Notes under the pieces: generated by a model
What the model was told of the DNA's origin: nothing
Databases searched by the model: none
The model's input: the letters and a program-made list of their open reading frames with translations, nothing else
Part shown: positions 1 to 11,364 of the stretch, in pieces
How the letters are laid out: every line of letters begins with the position of its first letter
How positions within the stretch are numbered: the stretch's first letter is position 1
Assembly (NCBI GenBank): GCA_037783415.1
Contig: JAZGTN010000150.1
Span: 2,480,001-2,544,000, forward strand
Source of the DNA: Leptasterias polaris
Taxonomy: Eukaryota > Echinodermata > Asteroidea > Forcipulatida > Asteriidae
Length of the DNA: 64,000 bases
Direction: 5' to 3'
Position numbers and translations under genes: made by a program

Positions 1-1
1 C

Positions 2-1506
2 AAAGACCCTTCATACTATGATAAGGCACACCAATACAAATACAAGAAAAGGCACCCCCTCTACCCACTGGAGCCGATATGGGAGCGTGTGAGGCAGCAA
101 TGCCTCCACAAGTATAATGCAGCTCGAAATTTGACCATCGATGAAGCCATGATCAAGTACCGAGGGTTCAAGTCAGCAGTGAAGAAGTTCTTCATGCCTC
201 TGAAACCGATCCGGGCTGGTTTCAAAATCTATGTTCTTGCCGAGTCCATAACTGGTGCCGTCCTCAACTTCATTGTCCATCCATGGAGTAACAAGCCGAC
301 AAAGATGACAGCAATAGCCATGAAAGTTGCAAAGCACCATCTTGGGCGCTACCACAATATTTATACAGATAGGCTGTATACATCAGTGCCACTCGCTGAA
401 CTGCTCTTAACAAAAAAAACCTACCTCCCCGGCGCAGTGAAGAGCAACAGTAGAGGACTTCCTAAAGATCTAACCAACTCCAACAAAAATCCAAACAAAC
501 AGCGCATGAAAAACATGACCAAAGTTCCTCGTGGCACTTTCTATAGCCGGCAGAATGGCCAGATGGTGGTAACAGCGTGGAAGGACAGCCGGGTCATGCT
601 GACACTGTCTACATCACATCAAGGCTGGCGTGACCCGGATGTCCACACCCTCAACCGCAAGATACCAGATGACATCACTGCCCGAAGAGTAACCAAGACA
701 ATTGCTGCCCCCCCTCAGGTATGTATTTTCCTTGTAATTTTTTTTTATCAGATGCTATCTTTACATTGAATTGTGTGCTGTATTTATATTGGAAGTTTTT
801 AAAAAATTTCCTTTTTTTTCATCCTCAGGTGTGTGACTACACCAAGTACATGGGCGGAGTAGACAGAAGCGACCAACTCCGTGCCTATCACACGTGTTCA
901 AGAAAGTCTCAGTATTGGTGGAAAAAAATCCTCTACTTTCTACTGGATATTGCAAGGGTCAATGCCTATATTGCCTACAAGCAGCATCACCACATTGATA
1001 CTCAGTCAACTGAGGACAGTGATGTCAGTGATGTGCCAGCACCATCAAAGCCCCTCACACACAGCCAATTCGTCCTGTCTTTGGCCATGGACTTTATTGA
1101 TGGCTATGCCGACGGCTCAAGCCACCGTCAGAGCAAGGCATCTTTACCCGTCGCTCATCACAATATAGGTGGCCACATCTCGTCAAAGATGCCAGGGCTC
1201 TACCCCAAAAGATGTAGATGGTGCATCAGTCACAACGGGGTCACTGCATCAGGACGAATAAAGACAACTAGATTCGGATGCAAGCAGTGCATGCTTAACC
1301 TATGTCCTGGAACTTGCTTCATCAAATTCCATGAGCATGCCAGCAAGGCCATGACTGACTCATCATCAGCAGCAGACACCAGCACGTCCAATGAGCGCTC
1401 CAAACAGACATCAGAGAAGAAACGAGGGAAAACAGACAAGAAAGAGAAGAAGAAGAAGAACAGTCAGAAAGAGAAAAAACAGAGGATGGAAAAAGAGAAG
1501 GAGTGA
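2..1506 (+). mobile_element. piggyBac-type transposase (DDE_Tnp_1_7), 5' part cut off by window edge
   Basis: Two exons, 2-718 and 829-1506, are open from the window edge to a TGA and give 464 residues of a piggyBac (PGBD4-like) transposase, the enzyme that cuts and pastes its element at TTAA. The three catalytic aspartates known for the family are present: the D in TIDEAM (codon at 140), the D in IYTDRLYTS (368) and the first D in GGVDRSDQ (862). A 110-bp GT..AG intron falls 11 codons before the third D; spliced reading runs APPQ then VCDYTKYMGGVD. The C-terminus has the usual Cys/His cluster (CRWC, CKQC, CPGTC, KFHEH) and then a Lys/Glu-rich tail. No stop or frameshift is seen in the visible part, so the copy may be young. 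It lies antisense inside intron 4 of the palmitoyltransferase gene. The N-terminus and left end are outside the window. Confidence 0.9.
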
Positions 1507-1975
1507 GAGACGAAGAACAGATAGAAGGCCAAGAGCAAGAAGTAGGAGGAAGAAGGGTTAAAAAGAACCCCCCAAAATAAAATAAAAACCAAAAAATAAA
1601 ACATAAAACACAGAAAAGGCAATGATGACATCAGGATATTTTGCAATCCGAGTGGGCGAACTGGTGGTACGAACTCCACTATAAAAATATCTGTTGACTG
1701 AGCCCCCCAAAAAAAGAAGAAGAAACAAAAACACATAATTGATCAAATATCATACACCAAGGGCCCCAGCATAGCACCTAAAGTAAATCACAAAGTTGAC
1801 ACCCTAACTTCTGTCTCAAAAGGATTTTGAAGGATTTGGGCTAATATGTATACTTACAATAAGTTGAAGGATATCGAAGGATTTGGGCACTTTAGGTTTA
1901 TGACAACTTTAATCTGAAGGATATCGAAGGATTTGGGCAGTATGTCTACCCAAGGGCCTAGTCTGTTAGGGTTAA
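1507..1975 (+). repeat. piggyBac 3' non-coding end with subterminal repeats and TTAA
   Basis: After the transposase stop comes AT-rich sequence and then three spaced copies of a GAAGGATATCGAAGGATTTG-like motif (about 1820-1843, 1865-1889 and 1916-1939). The sequence GTTAGGG directly followed by TTAA at 1972-1975 fits the outer end of a piggyBac element, since read from outside it is TTAACCCTAAC. The subterminal repeats are plausible transposase binding sites, which is an inference. The matching left end is outside the window, so the inverted repeat cannot be checked here. Confidence 0.55.
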
Positions 1976-2159
1976 GTGAATGATTTCCCATGTATAGCAG
2001 AGCAAAACGCTACACAAAATGTATCAGTTACTACTCAAAAATCACCATTTGCTACTCAATATAAGCATTCTGTGTGCACAAAACTTGTTCAATCTAACTA
2101 TTTTGCTATGAAAATTTCCGGACGAAATTGTTCCCTGTTTATTTCCACATCTAACAGCA

Positions 2160-2378
2160 CAAATGCAAATAACAAGATGAACAGAAGGCAATGAAGAAAT
2201 GTTCAGTTTTAGATGTGGTAGGAAAACCCCAAATAGGGAAATCTCATGCAATCGGGAAGGGACTAAAAATCAAATCCACATGCAAGGCTCCAACATGAGG
2301 TGGGATTCAAACCGGGGCCCACAGAGGTGAAAAGCAGGGAAAGAAACTACTAGGCTAACCTGATCCCCAAATGCAGCT
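2160..2378 (-). repeat. tRNA-derived SINE, family D
   Basis: The segment shares long stretches with 39113-39345: TGTTCAGTTTTAG, then AATCCACAT..CAAGGCTCC, then GAGGTGGGATTC and CCACAGAGGTGAAA. GGGATTCAAACCGG is the complement of a tRNA B box, so the element reads on the minus strand. Confidence 0.6.
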
Positions 2379-2380
2379 CT

Positions 2381-2530
2381 GGGCTCGATTTCACAAAGAG
2401 TAAAGATTGATCTTAAGTGCAAATCCATCGCAGTTACTTAGCAAAGAGTGATGTCACAATACAAATCACTATGGTAATTACTGATAACTCATCTTAAGAT
2501 GAATCTTAGTGCTTTGTGAAATCGACCCCA
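2381..2530. repeat. MITE, GGGCTCGATTTCACAAAG family
   Basis: It starts GGGCTCGATTTCACAAAGAG and ends CTTTGTGAAATCGACCCC, an inverted repeat of about 20 bases with inner complementarity (TCTTAAG). A second copy lies at 10486-10640. Confidence 0.7.
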
Positions 2531-3497
2531 GGTAACACATACCGTATAACACTTATAATTGTACGCATGAGAAAACACTCCGTGCCAATCGCATGCCTCA
2601 CTCGGTCCAAGCACCTCATCCACAGCGCATTGGACCATTCCCCTAACCTAAAAACCCCCGGTCACCTCTTCCTGTTTACAAAAGAATTGAATATCAATAA
2701 TAATGTAGCTCTTTTGTGTAAAATCCACTTCAAATAATCATTGTCATTCTTATTGTCGTTCTCGATCGCTTCATTTTTCTTCCAACTTTTGGTTTTAAAA
2801 GAAGAGTGCCCATTAATCGTTTACATTATGGAGCCTCCATGCATTATAATATCGCGTGTGTACATGTTGTAATTGAGAAATAGCACAGATTAACAGTCAC
2901 TCCCATCATGCATCACTGCACCTGACGAAGAATTTGTACAAGCATCAGCTCATCCCAGTGGTCTTGGATGAGACCCATTCCCTGTGTGTTCCAAAGGTCA
3001 GTTACCAATTTCCCGAAACTTTGTGCAACTGGGTAAGTCTACTTGCGCAGCATTTATTGCGTAAGTTGTGCACCACTAACAAAAGACATATTGCACAAGT
3101 GGACTTTTGTGGAATTTCGTGAAATTGGCTATAGGACTGCGAGATATGCCGCTAGCTGTTCCCTTGCACTGCTGCACTGTGGAACTTAGTACCTATACCT
3201 TGCTTTCAACCATCTTACAATCTGCCATAAGATGTGAAAAGACATTTCCTCTCACTTTAAATTATTCCTTATTTTCCTTGTTGTCCTTACCCTGCATGCC
3301 CTGAGTGGATTTTTGGGGCCTTGTCTTGGGTGATTTTCCATTAAAAACAAATGTTTAAAAAACACCTCCCTACCTGTGTTGCATTTTATGGTCTTGTGAT
3401 AAGTGACCCTCATGAAAATATAACAAACCCCAAAACCGAAACAGAAACAAAAAATATATATAAATATATATAATATGATCTGCAAATGAGTACACAC

Positions 3498-6400
3498 CTC
3501 CTCCATATGTACGTGTGAAGACGGGCAGTCGTTTGTCCCTGACGATTTGTTTCAAAATCTCAATCTTTTCTACGCTTCGATCCTCAGCTTCATACTGCTG
3601 AAGCTCAGAGCTTGTTAACTGGAACTGGAGAAAGGGTACAGAACATTGCTTACATTTCACATTTTGTCTACAACAATCAGTGTATGGACACTGTCATATT
3701 TCAAAGTTTGTCTTCACTGTTTTTGCACTGGCTCAACGCTTTTAGTATAAGGCTTGTTTATTTGTATGTGTCAATCTGCCACTGCTTGGGCAATGGAATT
3801 TTTTTGGTTTAAATAAAGCAAGACAAATCATGCATAGCAGATGCCAGTAACCATGGTAACCAGCCCAAATTATATCATGTAATATGCATTACTTTTTGCT
3901 CGGCAGATGAAGTTGATTTCCTCGGTAATAATTATTATTTCAATTTCATGATTGGCTGGTATTAAAAAGTATACATATATAAAACAAGTTTTGAAAAAAG
4001 TACATTTGCTTTGCAGTTTCTTATGCTGAGCGGCTCAAAAGAATTGAACCCAGATTTTAAAAAAATAAAAAATAAATAACATATTTTCTTACCTCTGAGG
4101 GAGCCCGTGCAACTGGTGTCCATACTGCCCTCCAATATGCCCATAGAAACATCAGCAAGAACGCATGATATAGAACTAAATACAGAACTGTGGACAGAAA
4201 AGAAAAATTCAATCAATAAACATTTAATGAATATGATATTGATACACTGCCTCCTCTAGCAGGACATGGAGTGCAGTTGAGTTCAGCATTCTCTGGGTTA
4301 TATTTATAACAATAACAATACTGTAGGCAATTATTAGCAATTTTAAACATTGAATCAAAATAATCAAAGTGCCATATACACTACCCCTGTTCAGTGTTCA
4401 TTTGGGCCCTAAGCATTCCTGAAACCATCTCAACTCCTTTGGAGTATGCAGCACCAGCAGCCAAATTGGTACACAGGTGGCTAATTATTCACATCAACAA
4501 ATTCCACCCTAACAGGTACCCATTTGCATGTACTCCTGTTTGATGAATACCCATTATATCGTTAAGTGTACCGCCCTAGAACACAAGTTACATGACCGGG
4601 ATTCGAACCCACTCTCTGATGACTCAGCCACCAGAACTCAAGTTCAATGCTCTAGACTGCTCGATCACAAAATACCTTTTCTTTGATGGCAATACATACA
4701 TGTATACATACAGGATGTATGAGATTACAATACAAACAGATAAAGATCACAGATTAAAGTAGGTCTGACATTTGCAATGGCAAAGATGATGGCGGAATAC
4801 TGAGGACATTAACCCTTTAGAGACCATTCATTTCGGTATAATCATCATCAAACACCCGGACATTGCTAATATTGTTCATTTCTTTAATCAAATTTTGTGA
4901 GTAGAAATGTCAACAGAAATGACATGAAAGACAAAACTTTGTTTAGTGTTGACAAAATTGGATACTACAATGTACATGTATGTTAACATACTACTTTGAA
5001 AAATCTGGACATGACCTTTACTATGACCTCTTTATGTGAATGGAAGTAGGTCAAACCTTGTGGCCGTTTGCGGCCGCTACATGTACATATGTAGGTCTAT
5101 ATGATGTGTACATTTTATGCATGATTGTACTGCAACCAAGCGTGTTCCAAGAACACTTTAAACACAATAGCGGCGCTCTATGATAACTTCGTCCATTGTT
5201 CACTAAACTGATCTGTAATAGGTTCATTGGCAAAACTGTGTGGTGAACAGATTAACACTTAATGTTTTACGACCGTGTGTATCATGATCGTGTTGCACTT
5301 CCAATAGTAGCGTGTAAGCATGGGCTTATAATCTGGGCGCCACTGTATGGTTATTTTGGTACAAGCCGCTTGTGGCCGATATCATGGTTATGGTCTCGAA
5401 AGGGCTAAATATACTGAGTGTTATGAAACTAACATACATGTAACATATTGTGTACTTACGGAACAGTGGTATACTTCTGTCGATCAGGATAACTGTTAAT
5501 CAAATAAAAAACAAAGTTTAAACATTAGTTTAGTAATAATATTTGCAGCAGTGAGAACATTGGGGCCTAATACATGCAAATCAATATTCATCTGTACACA
5601 TTACCCCGCCCAACCCATCAAAGTCCAACAGCATGTTTTGTGTGATTCTGAGGGACTGAAAGACTATGGTCTAGTAAACTGATGATGCTTAAAATAAACT
5701 ACATGGGTTCAGGCAAACCACCACAATCAGAGACCAACAGTTTGGGTGTTGATTTATAATAGTAAAAATGCATACATGTACAATAATAATATAGTGTTAG
5801 ATTTGTTAGAGTGAGGAAGGATCCTAGTAAAACCCTAGGGGTTAAGGTTATTACATGTGAATATAATATTATAGGCCTACATCATGTACACTAACAATTT
5901 CATTTTGTATACTATTACAAGAAAGCCTGCTCATCTTTTCTATTGATTTCAGTTTCAGGTTGGGAGACATTCATTCATTCATCCATCCATATGGCAAAGG
6001 GTACCTCCATTGGAAAATCTTAAAGTCTATGGGATCTTAATGAGATGTCTGATGATTAAAGCGGCAACAAGGCCAAGACCAGGGGCATCAGAGCCCATTG
6101 CCTCTGTGTAATTCCAGGACTGATAAAGAGACAAGGAAAAATGCTGCAATGTTATACTCTGTAAGTCATCCCTCAAGCTCACTGTAAGGGCGTGGTAGTC
6201 CTTGGTGTGGCCACTGGTATGTTGGATGGGTATGGTTGTACATATGTTAAATTCATCTGTCTAAGCCGGTTTGCCATATGTCTGGTGTCCAGCTCCTTGC
6301 CATTTTACAAATTGTTTTTCTATAGGACTATAGTGTTATTATCTGGCGTTTGATTGCAGGTATCAATATCACTAAAATAAATTGCAGTGTCAAGCTGTGG

Positions 6401-9400
6401 CGGGAAATCAAATATTTGGCTGAGGTTAAAAAAGTGGTGTTGTTTTTTTGTCGTTTGAGTATAATGGAAAGTATTGATAGTCGACAAGTTTGCAAACTTG
6501 TTGGGCTTCCACACAATCGGCAGACGGATCGGTTACCAATTCACTATATGAAAGTAGATGACTAGTTGAGAATGCCAAAAGTGAAAGTTGTAATGTCACA
6601 GCCAAAAATTACTGTAAAAATATATAGACTTGACTATGAATAATGGCTGTAACGTTAGCTTGGGAACAGTTTTAAAAACATTCCAACCAACCCTTTTTTT
6701 TAATACTTCCTTTTTTTTGTACACAAACATATCTTATAAAAAATAAATACAATGAATATGATAATTAGTAAAATATTACTAATGTTAAAATCCCTTTCGT
6801 GGTACATGTGATGCGCCAACTTGTTTAAGGGGAACATTGCTTAGATTGTACAATCATAAGATATTGTGCAGTTGCTGTCTGCAACTCGGCACTCAAACTT
6901 TACAGTCTGCATCTGGAAGGTGCACTTCTAGTGCTGAGTTGCAGACAACATTTCACAGACAGCAGTCAGTGTTCGAAAGTAAACAAATCTGTCTCTTGAA
7001 CAAGAACAACGACGATGACTCAATATGATGTGGAAAACATTTAATGGATGTTGGACTTTACTTCCTTTAAAATATTCCTCGCGACGAATTGGTAGGTAAA
7101 ACACTATATATTGACCTTTGAAAAGAAAATTCAAGCAGACATACATGTATTATCACACAGCCGAAACCCTCGTGCACTCATGCTGAAACTGAAAGGAACT
7201 AAAATAGCATTTGGCACTAGCATCACCTGTAGACCTGGAAATTGCTTCTTTATTTTAAAATGATTTTGACAGTGTGTTATAATAGTGTCAGTTGATTTAC
7301 AATTACAGCCTCAGCCTGTGGTTGTAAATTTGTACATTAACTCTTTCAGTGCTAAGGTCGTACATGTACGATCTATTTTGTGTATTCTGAAAGTGCCATT
7401 ATCGTACATGTATGATCAGTTTTATGTACTCAAAAAGTGTCATCAATTGTACATACATGTACGACCTATATGTTTATAATTTGTTTACCCTACACGATGT
7501 GTGTTAAGCACTGTATACTCGGTACTTTCCTGAGTTCTGTGAAAAAAATCCACAGGCAAATCACTCGGGTGGGATTCGAACCCATGACCTTTATGAGTGA
7601 CCACCCGAGTGATTTGCCTGTGGGAAAGTACTGAGTATACAGTGCTTAACACACACACACACACACAAAATTATATTCATTATCCCCGATGCAAAAAAAT
7701 TAACATCTATTAAATATACATGTTATCACGAAAGAGCAATCACTCCAGAAATTCAATTGACTTTGGGTTGTACCAACTTCTAGGCAACACAAATCAGCAA
7801 GATATATTTTGTTTGGTGAGAAAGACACCTATTATTATTTTCACTGAACAGAATTTTGAAAAATATCAAAAAGCTGGGCCTTTTAGGTTCAAAAGGCAAA
7901 ACAAAAGAGGGCACTGGAACAAAAAAACAACAGACTATAAAATGTAGTCAAGTAAAAGTGTAACCAGCAGTTAAACAACAGACAGTCACTGTAAAAATGA
8001 ACATAATCTAAAGTAGAACGCCCTTAAAACTGTCAACAGATTTGTAATTGATCAACTTGTAAAATGACCTGTCATGGTCGATTGGTTTTGTACATAGTGC
8101 ATATTGGGCAATACGCTGAAGAACTACATGTATGCACTTAAGCTGTTGGGCGCAATCTTTGAATTTGTCCATTTTCAGGCCTCGAAATATTATTTTTTTA
8201 GGGCAAGGCCAGTTTGGCATTGGAGCAAGCCAAATTTTGGAGGACACCAAGGCAAGTAGACAGGGCACCAAGGCCAAAAATGCAATTTTTTTAAAGGCAC
8301 GAAGGCCGGCCATTAATAAACTATTACTTGTAAATCAAAATGATTGGGATCATTCCAAAATGGCCCCGCCCACCAGTACGCAACGAGGAAACTAATTTGA
8401 AATATCTTTTTAAAAGGTTATTTTTTTGAACATCCAAAACACCCAAGGCAAGCTAAGAAGAGCTAGGTGAACACATTTAGCTGGTTTAATCCGCCGCCTG
8501 GTCCATAGGGATAGGGAATGCGCTTTGAATTGTTTATTGCTTAGGTTTTTTTAAGCTGCACAAAAAATGGGCCCAGACGTGTGGCCAAGGATTTAGCTTC
8601 CCCCCCCAAACAAAAAGAAAACAAATATTAAATAACCCCCCCCCCAAAAAAAAAAACAACAACCCCAAAACAAACAAACAAACAAACAAACAAACAAACA
8701 AACAAACAAACAAACAAACAAACAAAAAACGACCTAGGGTAGGGAAACAGCACAAAATAGAACAATAAGTCCAAAATCAATTGGTTGTGTATCGTAGGAC
8801 GCCCTGTATTCAGGGCGTCCCTGAAATCGAGGCAAATCTTTTACATCTCTGTGCGCGATGTAAACAGTCCCTAGATACAATTTTTGTGGTTTGACTTGCC
8901 AAGCAAAGAGTCTCCTCTCATTTGACCAAAACTTAGAAACATGTAAGGCTCCACTGGTTAGTTGCACTTGTAAATGCAAAAAGTTGTGGTATTTAGGCAT
9001 TTCTGCAAGGTACAAAAATATGTCATACTGTCGGGGCCATAAAAAAAAAATTCCCCACCGAAAAAGTTTCATCAAACACTTTTTCAATTCACAATTCACT
9101 ATGATCAAATCATGTGACTGAACATTCTGCTGAGCATTCTGGGAAAAAAAATACAGAGGCTTAAAGAAGCCACGTGCCTTATATCATTTTCTAATAGTCT
9201 GGATAATTTTTTTTGGTAACACTCTATCATTTTTGTTATTAATATTAACATTTAAACATCAACTTTGTGATTCGATTATCACTGTTTATTTATATGCTTT
9301 ATTATAAATGTTAAGAAACATAAAATGACACAAAACTAAATAAAAATAAGATTTGAAAGCCAAGAATTATTTACATTTTTTATTTTTATAATTTTTTTTT

Positions 9401-10109
9401 TAGTTTTTGAAAAATACCATGGTTATTTTAAAAACTAAATAAAAAATATGTTGAATAAAATGAAGAAAACTGCTGGCTATAGAGTCATACACAAAGTCTC
9501 ACAGAACACTTGTAGTCACTGCAGATGTTTCTTCCACGTATGGCTTCACCCGGACACCATACTTTCTTGTTTGCATCGAAAACAGGTCAAACTCAAAACA
9601 AATGGGACGCTATTGAAGTCATCGAAGATCGGTGCGTGGTGTGAAAGTTTCAATGTCCATCACGTTTTAATATATGTTTGCATATTTCTTATAAACAAAG
9701 GAAGGTAATTAGGGCATCAGTTGATTATGGAATATGTTTATTGTTTTTCAATTCAAAGAAAAAGGCATACTACATCGAAAACCGGACAGGGGAGGATACA
9801 TGATCATGAATTGTGCAATACGCTGAACTATTGGATGCAATGGGGCCGGCTATGTACCGGCGTACATGATGTACAAAGCATGCAATGTACGTTGTTGTTG
9901 TTGACGACTCTCAAAAACTAAATTAAGACAAACTCACGGCTCAGTATGCCGAACTAATTTGTGTAATTTCGTCATGAAAAGTAACTCTAGTTATACTCAC
10001 AAATACATAACTCGACGACGTATGCATAGTAGGACCAGACGATAACAGCACTTATAAAAAGTACTGGAAACCAACCACAGATTTTTAGGCACACACCCAA
10101 AGTTCCCAT
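3498..10109 (-). CDS. ZDHHC15/20-like: DHHC palmitoyltransferase, ZDHHC2/15/20 group, first four coding exons
   Basis: Exons in coding order are 10109-10001, 5492-5460, 4187-4093 and 3624-3498, with phases 1, 1, 0 and 1 that join cleanly and canonical GT..AG borders. The start ATG has a good context (AAAGATGG). They encode residues 1-121: a first membrane segment around residues 13-32 containing FPVLFISAVIVWSYYAYVVE, a second around 48-66 (LYLVLYHAFLLMFLWAYW), then the cytosolic stretch ending LPVFTRTYGG. This layout matches vertebrate ZDHHC20 and ZDHHC15 up to just before the zinc-binding cysteine-rich domain. Family members S-acylate cytosolic cysteines of membrane proteins at Golgi or plasma membrane. 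No DHHC exon was found between 1976 and 3497, so the catalytic part should lie left of the window. The paralogue cannot be fixed: WSYYAYVVELC is closest to ZDHHC20, LYHA and VFTRT to ZDHHC15. Confidence 0.88.
4391..4680 (-). repeat. tRNA-Leu-derived SINE, family A, degenerate
   Basis: The minus strand carries the same modules as the full copy at 13128-13487: a B box within GGGATTCGAACCCAC, an anticodon-arm piece around CCAGAACTCAAG, and the body motif ACCATCTCAACTCC. It lies in intron 2-3 territory of the ZDHHC gene but more diverged than other copies. Confidence 0.55.
4809..5408. repeat. TTAACCCTTT-type MITE, about 600 bp
   Basis: The left end TTAACCCTTTAGAGACCAT is mirrored by ATGGTCTCGAAAGGGCTAA at the right end. 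TTAA next to CCCT is the signature of piggyBac-type ends. The interior has no coding capacity I can see. It occupies much of intron 2 of the ZDHHC gene. Confidence 0.6.
5460..5492 (-). CDS. ZDHHC15/20-like: 33-bp microexon (exon 2) of the ZDHHC gene
   Basis: A TTGATTAACAG acceptor and a GTAAGT donor bracket 33 bases that complete the split codon of exon 1 and open the split codon of exon 3. They add FILIDRSIPLF plus one shared codon, the luminal loop between the first two membrane segments. Vertebrate paralogues have a short, variable loop at this place. Phase agreement on both sides is the main support. Confidence 0.75.
7358..7466. repeat. Three GTACATGTAC palindromes in a row
   Basis: CGTACATGTACGA, CGTACATGTATGA and GTACATACATGTACGA occur at about 7358, 7403 and 7449, each followed by a similar TCTATTTTG/TCAGTTTTATG stretch. 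The block begins close to TTAACTCTTTCAGTGC, which resembles the end of a piggyBac-type MITE. Confidence 0.6.
7499..7657. repeat. Foldback SINE, inverted repeat with tRNA B box inside
   Basis: Arms at 7499-7572 and 7601-7657 are complementary (AAGCACTGTATACTCGGTAC with GTACTGAGTATACAGTGCTT, and CACAGGCAAATCACTCGGGT with its complement). Between them lies GGGATTCGAACCCATG, a tRNA B box on the minus strand. It ends in a short (CA)n run. Confidence 0.75.
8638..8727. repeat. C and A homopolymers followed by (CAAA)n
   Basis: A run of C, a run of A and about 14 CAAA units. Open frames across it are repeat artefacts. Confidence 0.95.
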
Positions 10110-11364
10110 CTTTACACTTTAAAGATTTTTTGGGCGACTAGTCTCTCTCATTGTTCATCACACTAGTCATGTAGTGCGCCCTCTTGTGACTAATATGATT
10201 TGGTGTAAAAAACCACATTATTTTATTAGTGCCATGGCCAGGGGCGCGGCAGGAGCACCAAATTTGCTGCTGGCAAGAAAATAAATATGTGTGGTGCTAG
10301 CACCAAATTTCAAAAAACCTTGTCAACGATCGTCATTGACAGTGCGAACGGAATCCCAAATTCCCCTGTTAATTTCAATTGCAATGTTGTCATCGTAAAA
10401 CGTGAAATATTTATTTTGTTTTTCACAGATGTCTTCCTTCATCCCTTAAATTAAAGACAAAAGACAATTTTATTTATGGACACTGTGGGCTCGATTTCAC
10501 AAAGAGCCATGAAAGAGCTAAGACCGATCTTAACTGCAAAACAAAATTCAAAAATCTTATAATGGCTAATATAAGCAAAGTGCGATTTCACACTATTACC
10601 ACTACAGAAATTTTATAGTGCTTTGTGAAATTGGACCCTGGCCTTTGACGATTACCAATGCCGACACAATGTAAAAGGTCGTTCAAGTACACCTTTTTTG
10701 GTGAACAATGTGGTGTTACTTGATCCCCCTCCTTTTTAGCTTTTTAGATGCCAAATTAAATGGTACCAACAAAACCCACACCCATCTACTAATTAAAGAA
10801 CAACTATGAACAATTTAAGGAGCAGGGGGCGGGGGTGGACTGGCGTTGACTGTTAAATTTGTCTATAATTTTGTGCTTATTGTCAAGAGATAGTTAGATC
10901 ATGGACGAAGGATACTCGAGTAGCTGTTTTAACCATCGCCTAATAATTGACTTTTCAAAAAACATAGACCGGCAACGTCCCCGTATCCCAACAACATACC
11001 AGAGACCAAAAGCCGTGGGGCATAAATTTTACAACGCTTCTCTGCCCATTTCTTTAGTGAGCCTAATGTAATAGTTTAATTAGTTGGGCTGAGCTAATTA
11101 CTGAACTGATTTGATCGGGGCACCTAGGAGTTATGTTTTTGAAAAAAAATAAGATTTCATGGATTTTCGATGACTACTTTTCAAATAAAAATTAGGTAGG
11201 TGCGCTAACCTTTAACAACTTAGTCGCTGTCGCACACATGCACACAACACAGCCCAGCAGCAGGCGATAGGTGGCGCACTTCAATTTGATCAAGTGTGCA
11301 TGCAATGGCGCGGTGAATGACTTGCTGTGCCGACCGAATAATCACAAAAAGGGACGAAAACAAC
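10110..11364. promoter_or_regulatory. Head-to-head intergenic region between ZDHHC and NUP54
   Basis: The two start codons are 1.25 kb apart and divergent, so both promoters must lie here. A palindromic MITE (10486-10640) occupies part of it. The NUP54 side, about 11200-11364, is richer in CpG (GGTGGCGCAC, ATGGCGCGGTGA). A four-codon upstream ORF starts at 11303, and an in-frame ATG at 11317 would add 16 residues to NUP54. No clear TATA box is seen. Confidence 0.5.
10486..10640. repeat. MITE, GGGCTCGATTTCACAAAG family, second copy
   Basis: It starts TGGGCTCGATTTCACAAAGA and ends CTTTGTGAAATTGGACCC, as at 2381-2530. It sits between the divergent ZDHHC and NUP54 starts. Confidence 0.7.

Larger units (their letters stand above)
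5493..10000. other. Intron 1 of the ZDHHC gene, non-coding
   Basis: This 4.5-kb intron holds a short ATTC microsatellite near 5972, three GTACATGTAC-type palindromes at 7358-7465, a foldback SINE at 7499-7657, a C-run and (CAAA)n at 8638-8727, and otherwise AT-rich sequence. Some mini-repeats around AAGGCAAG/AAGGCC occur at 8198-8310. No coding exon was recognised. Confidence 0.6.

Noticed and set aside
2881..2960. DHHC exon of the palmitoyltransferase
   Set aside because: CATCACTGC occurs on the plus strand only; no Cys-rich frame with splice sites exists on the minus strand here.
8534..8755. Coding frame on the minus strand with repeated Val-Cys-Leu-Phe
   Set aside because: It is the translation of the (CAAA)n and homopolymer tract.
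11317..11364. NUP54 start at the upstream in-frame ATG
   Set aside because: The extra 16 residues do not resemble the family, while the ATG at 11365 gives the expected MAF start in a stronger context. It cannot be fully excluded without transcript ends.
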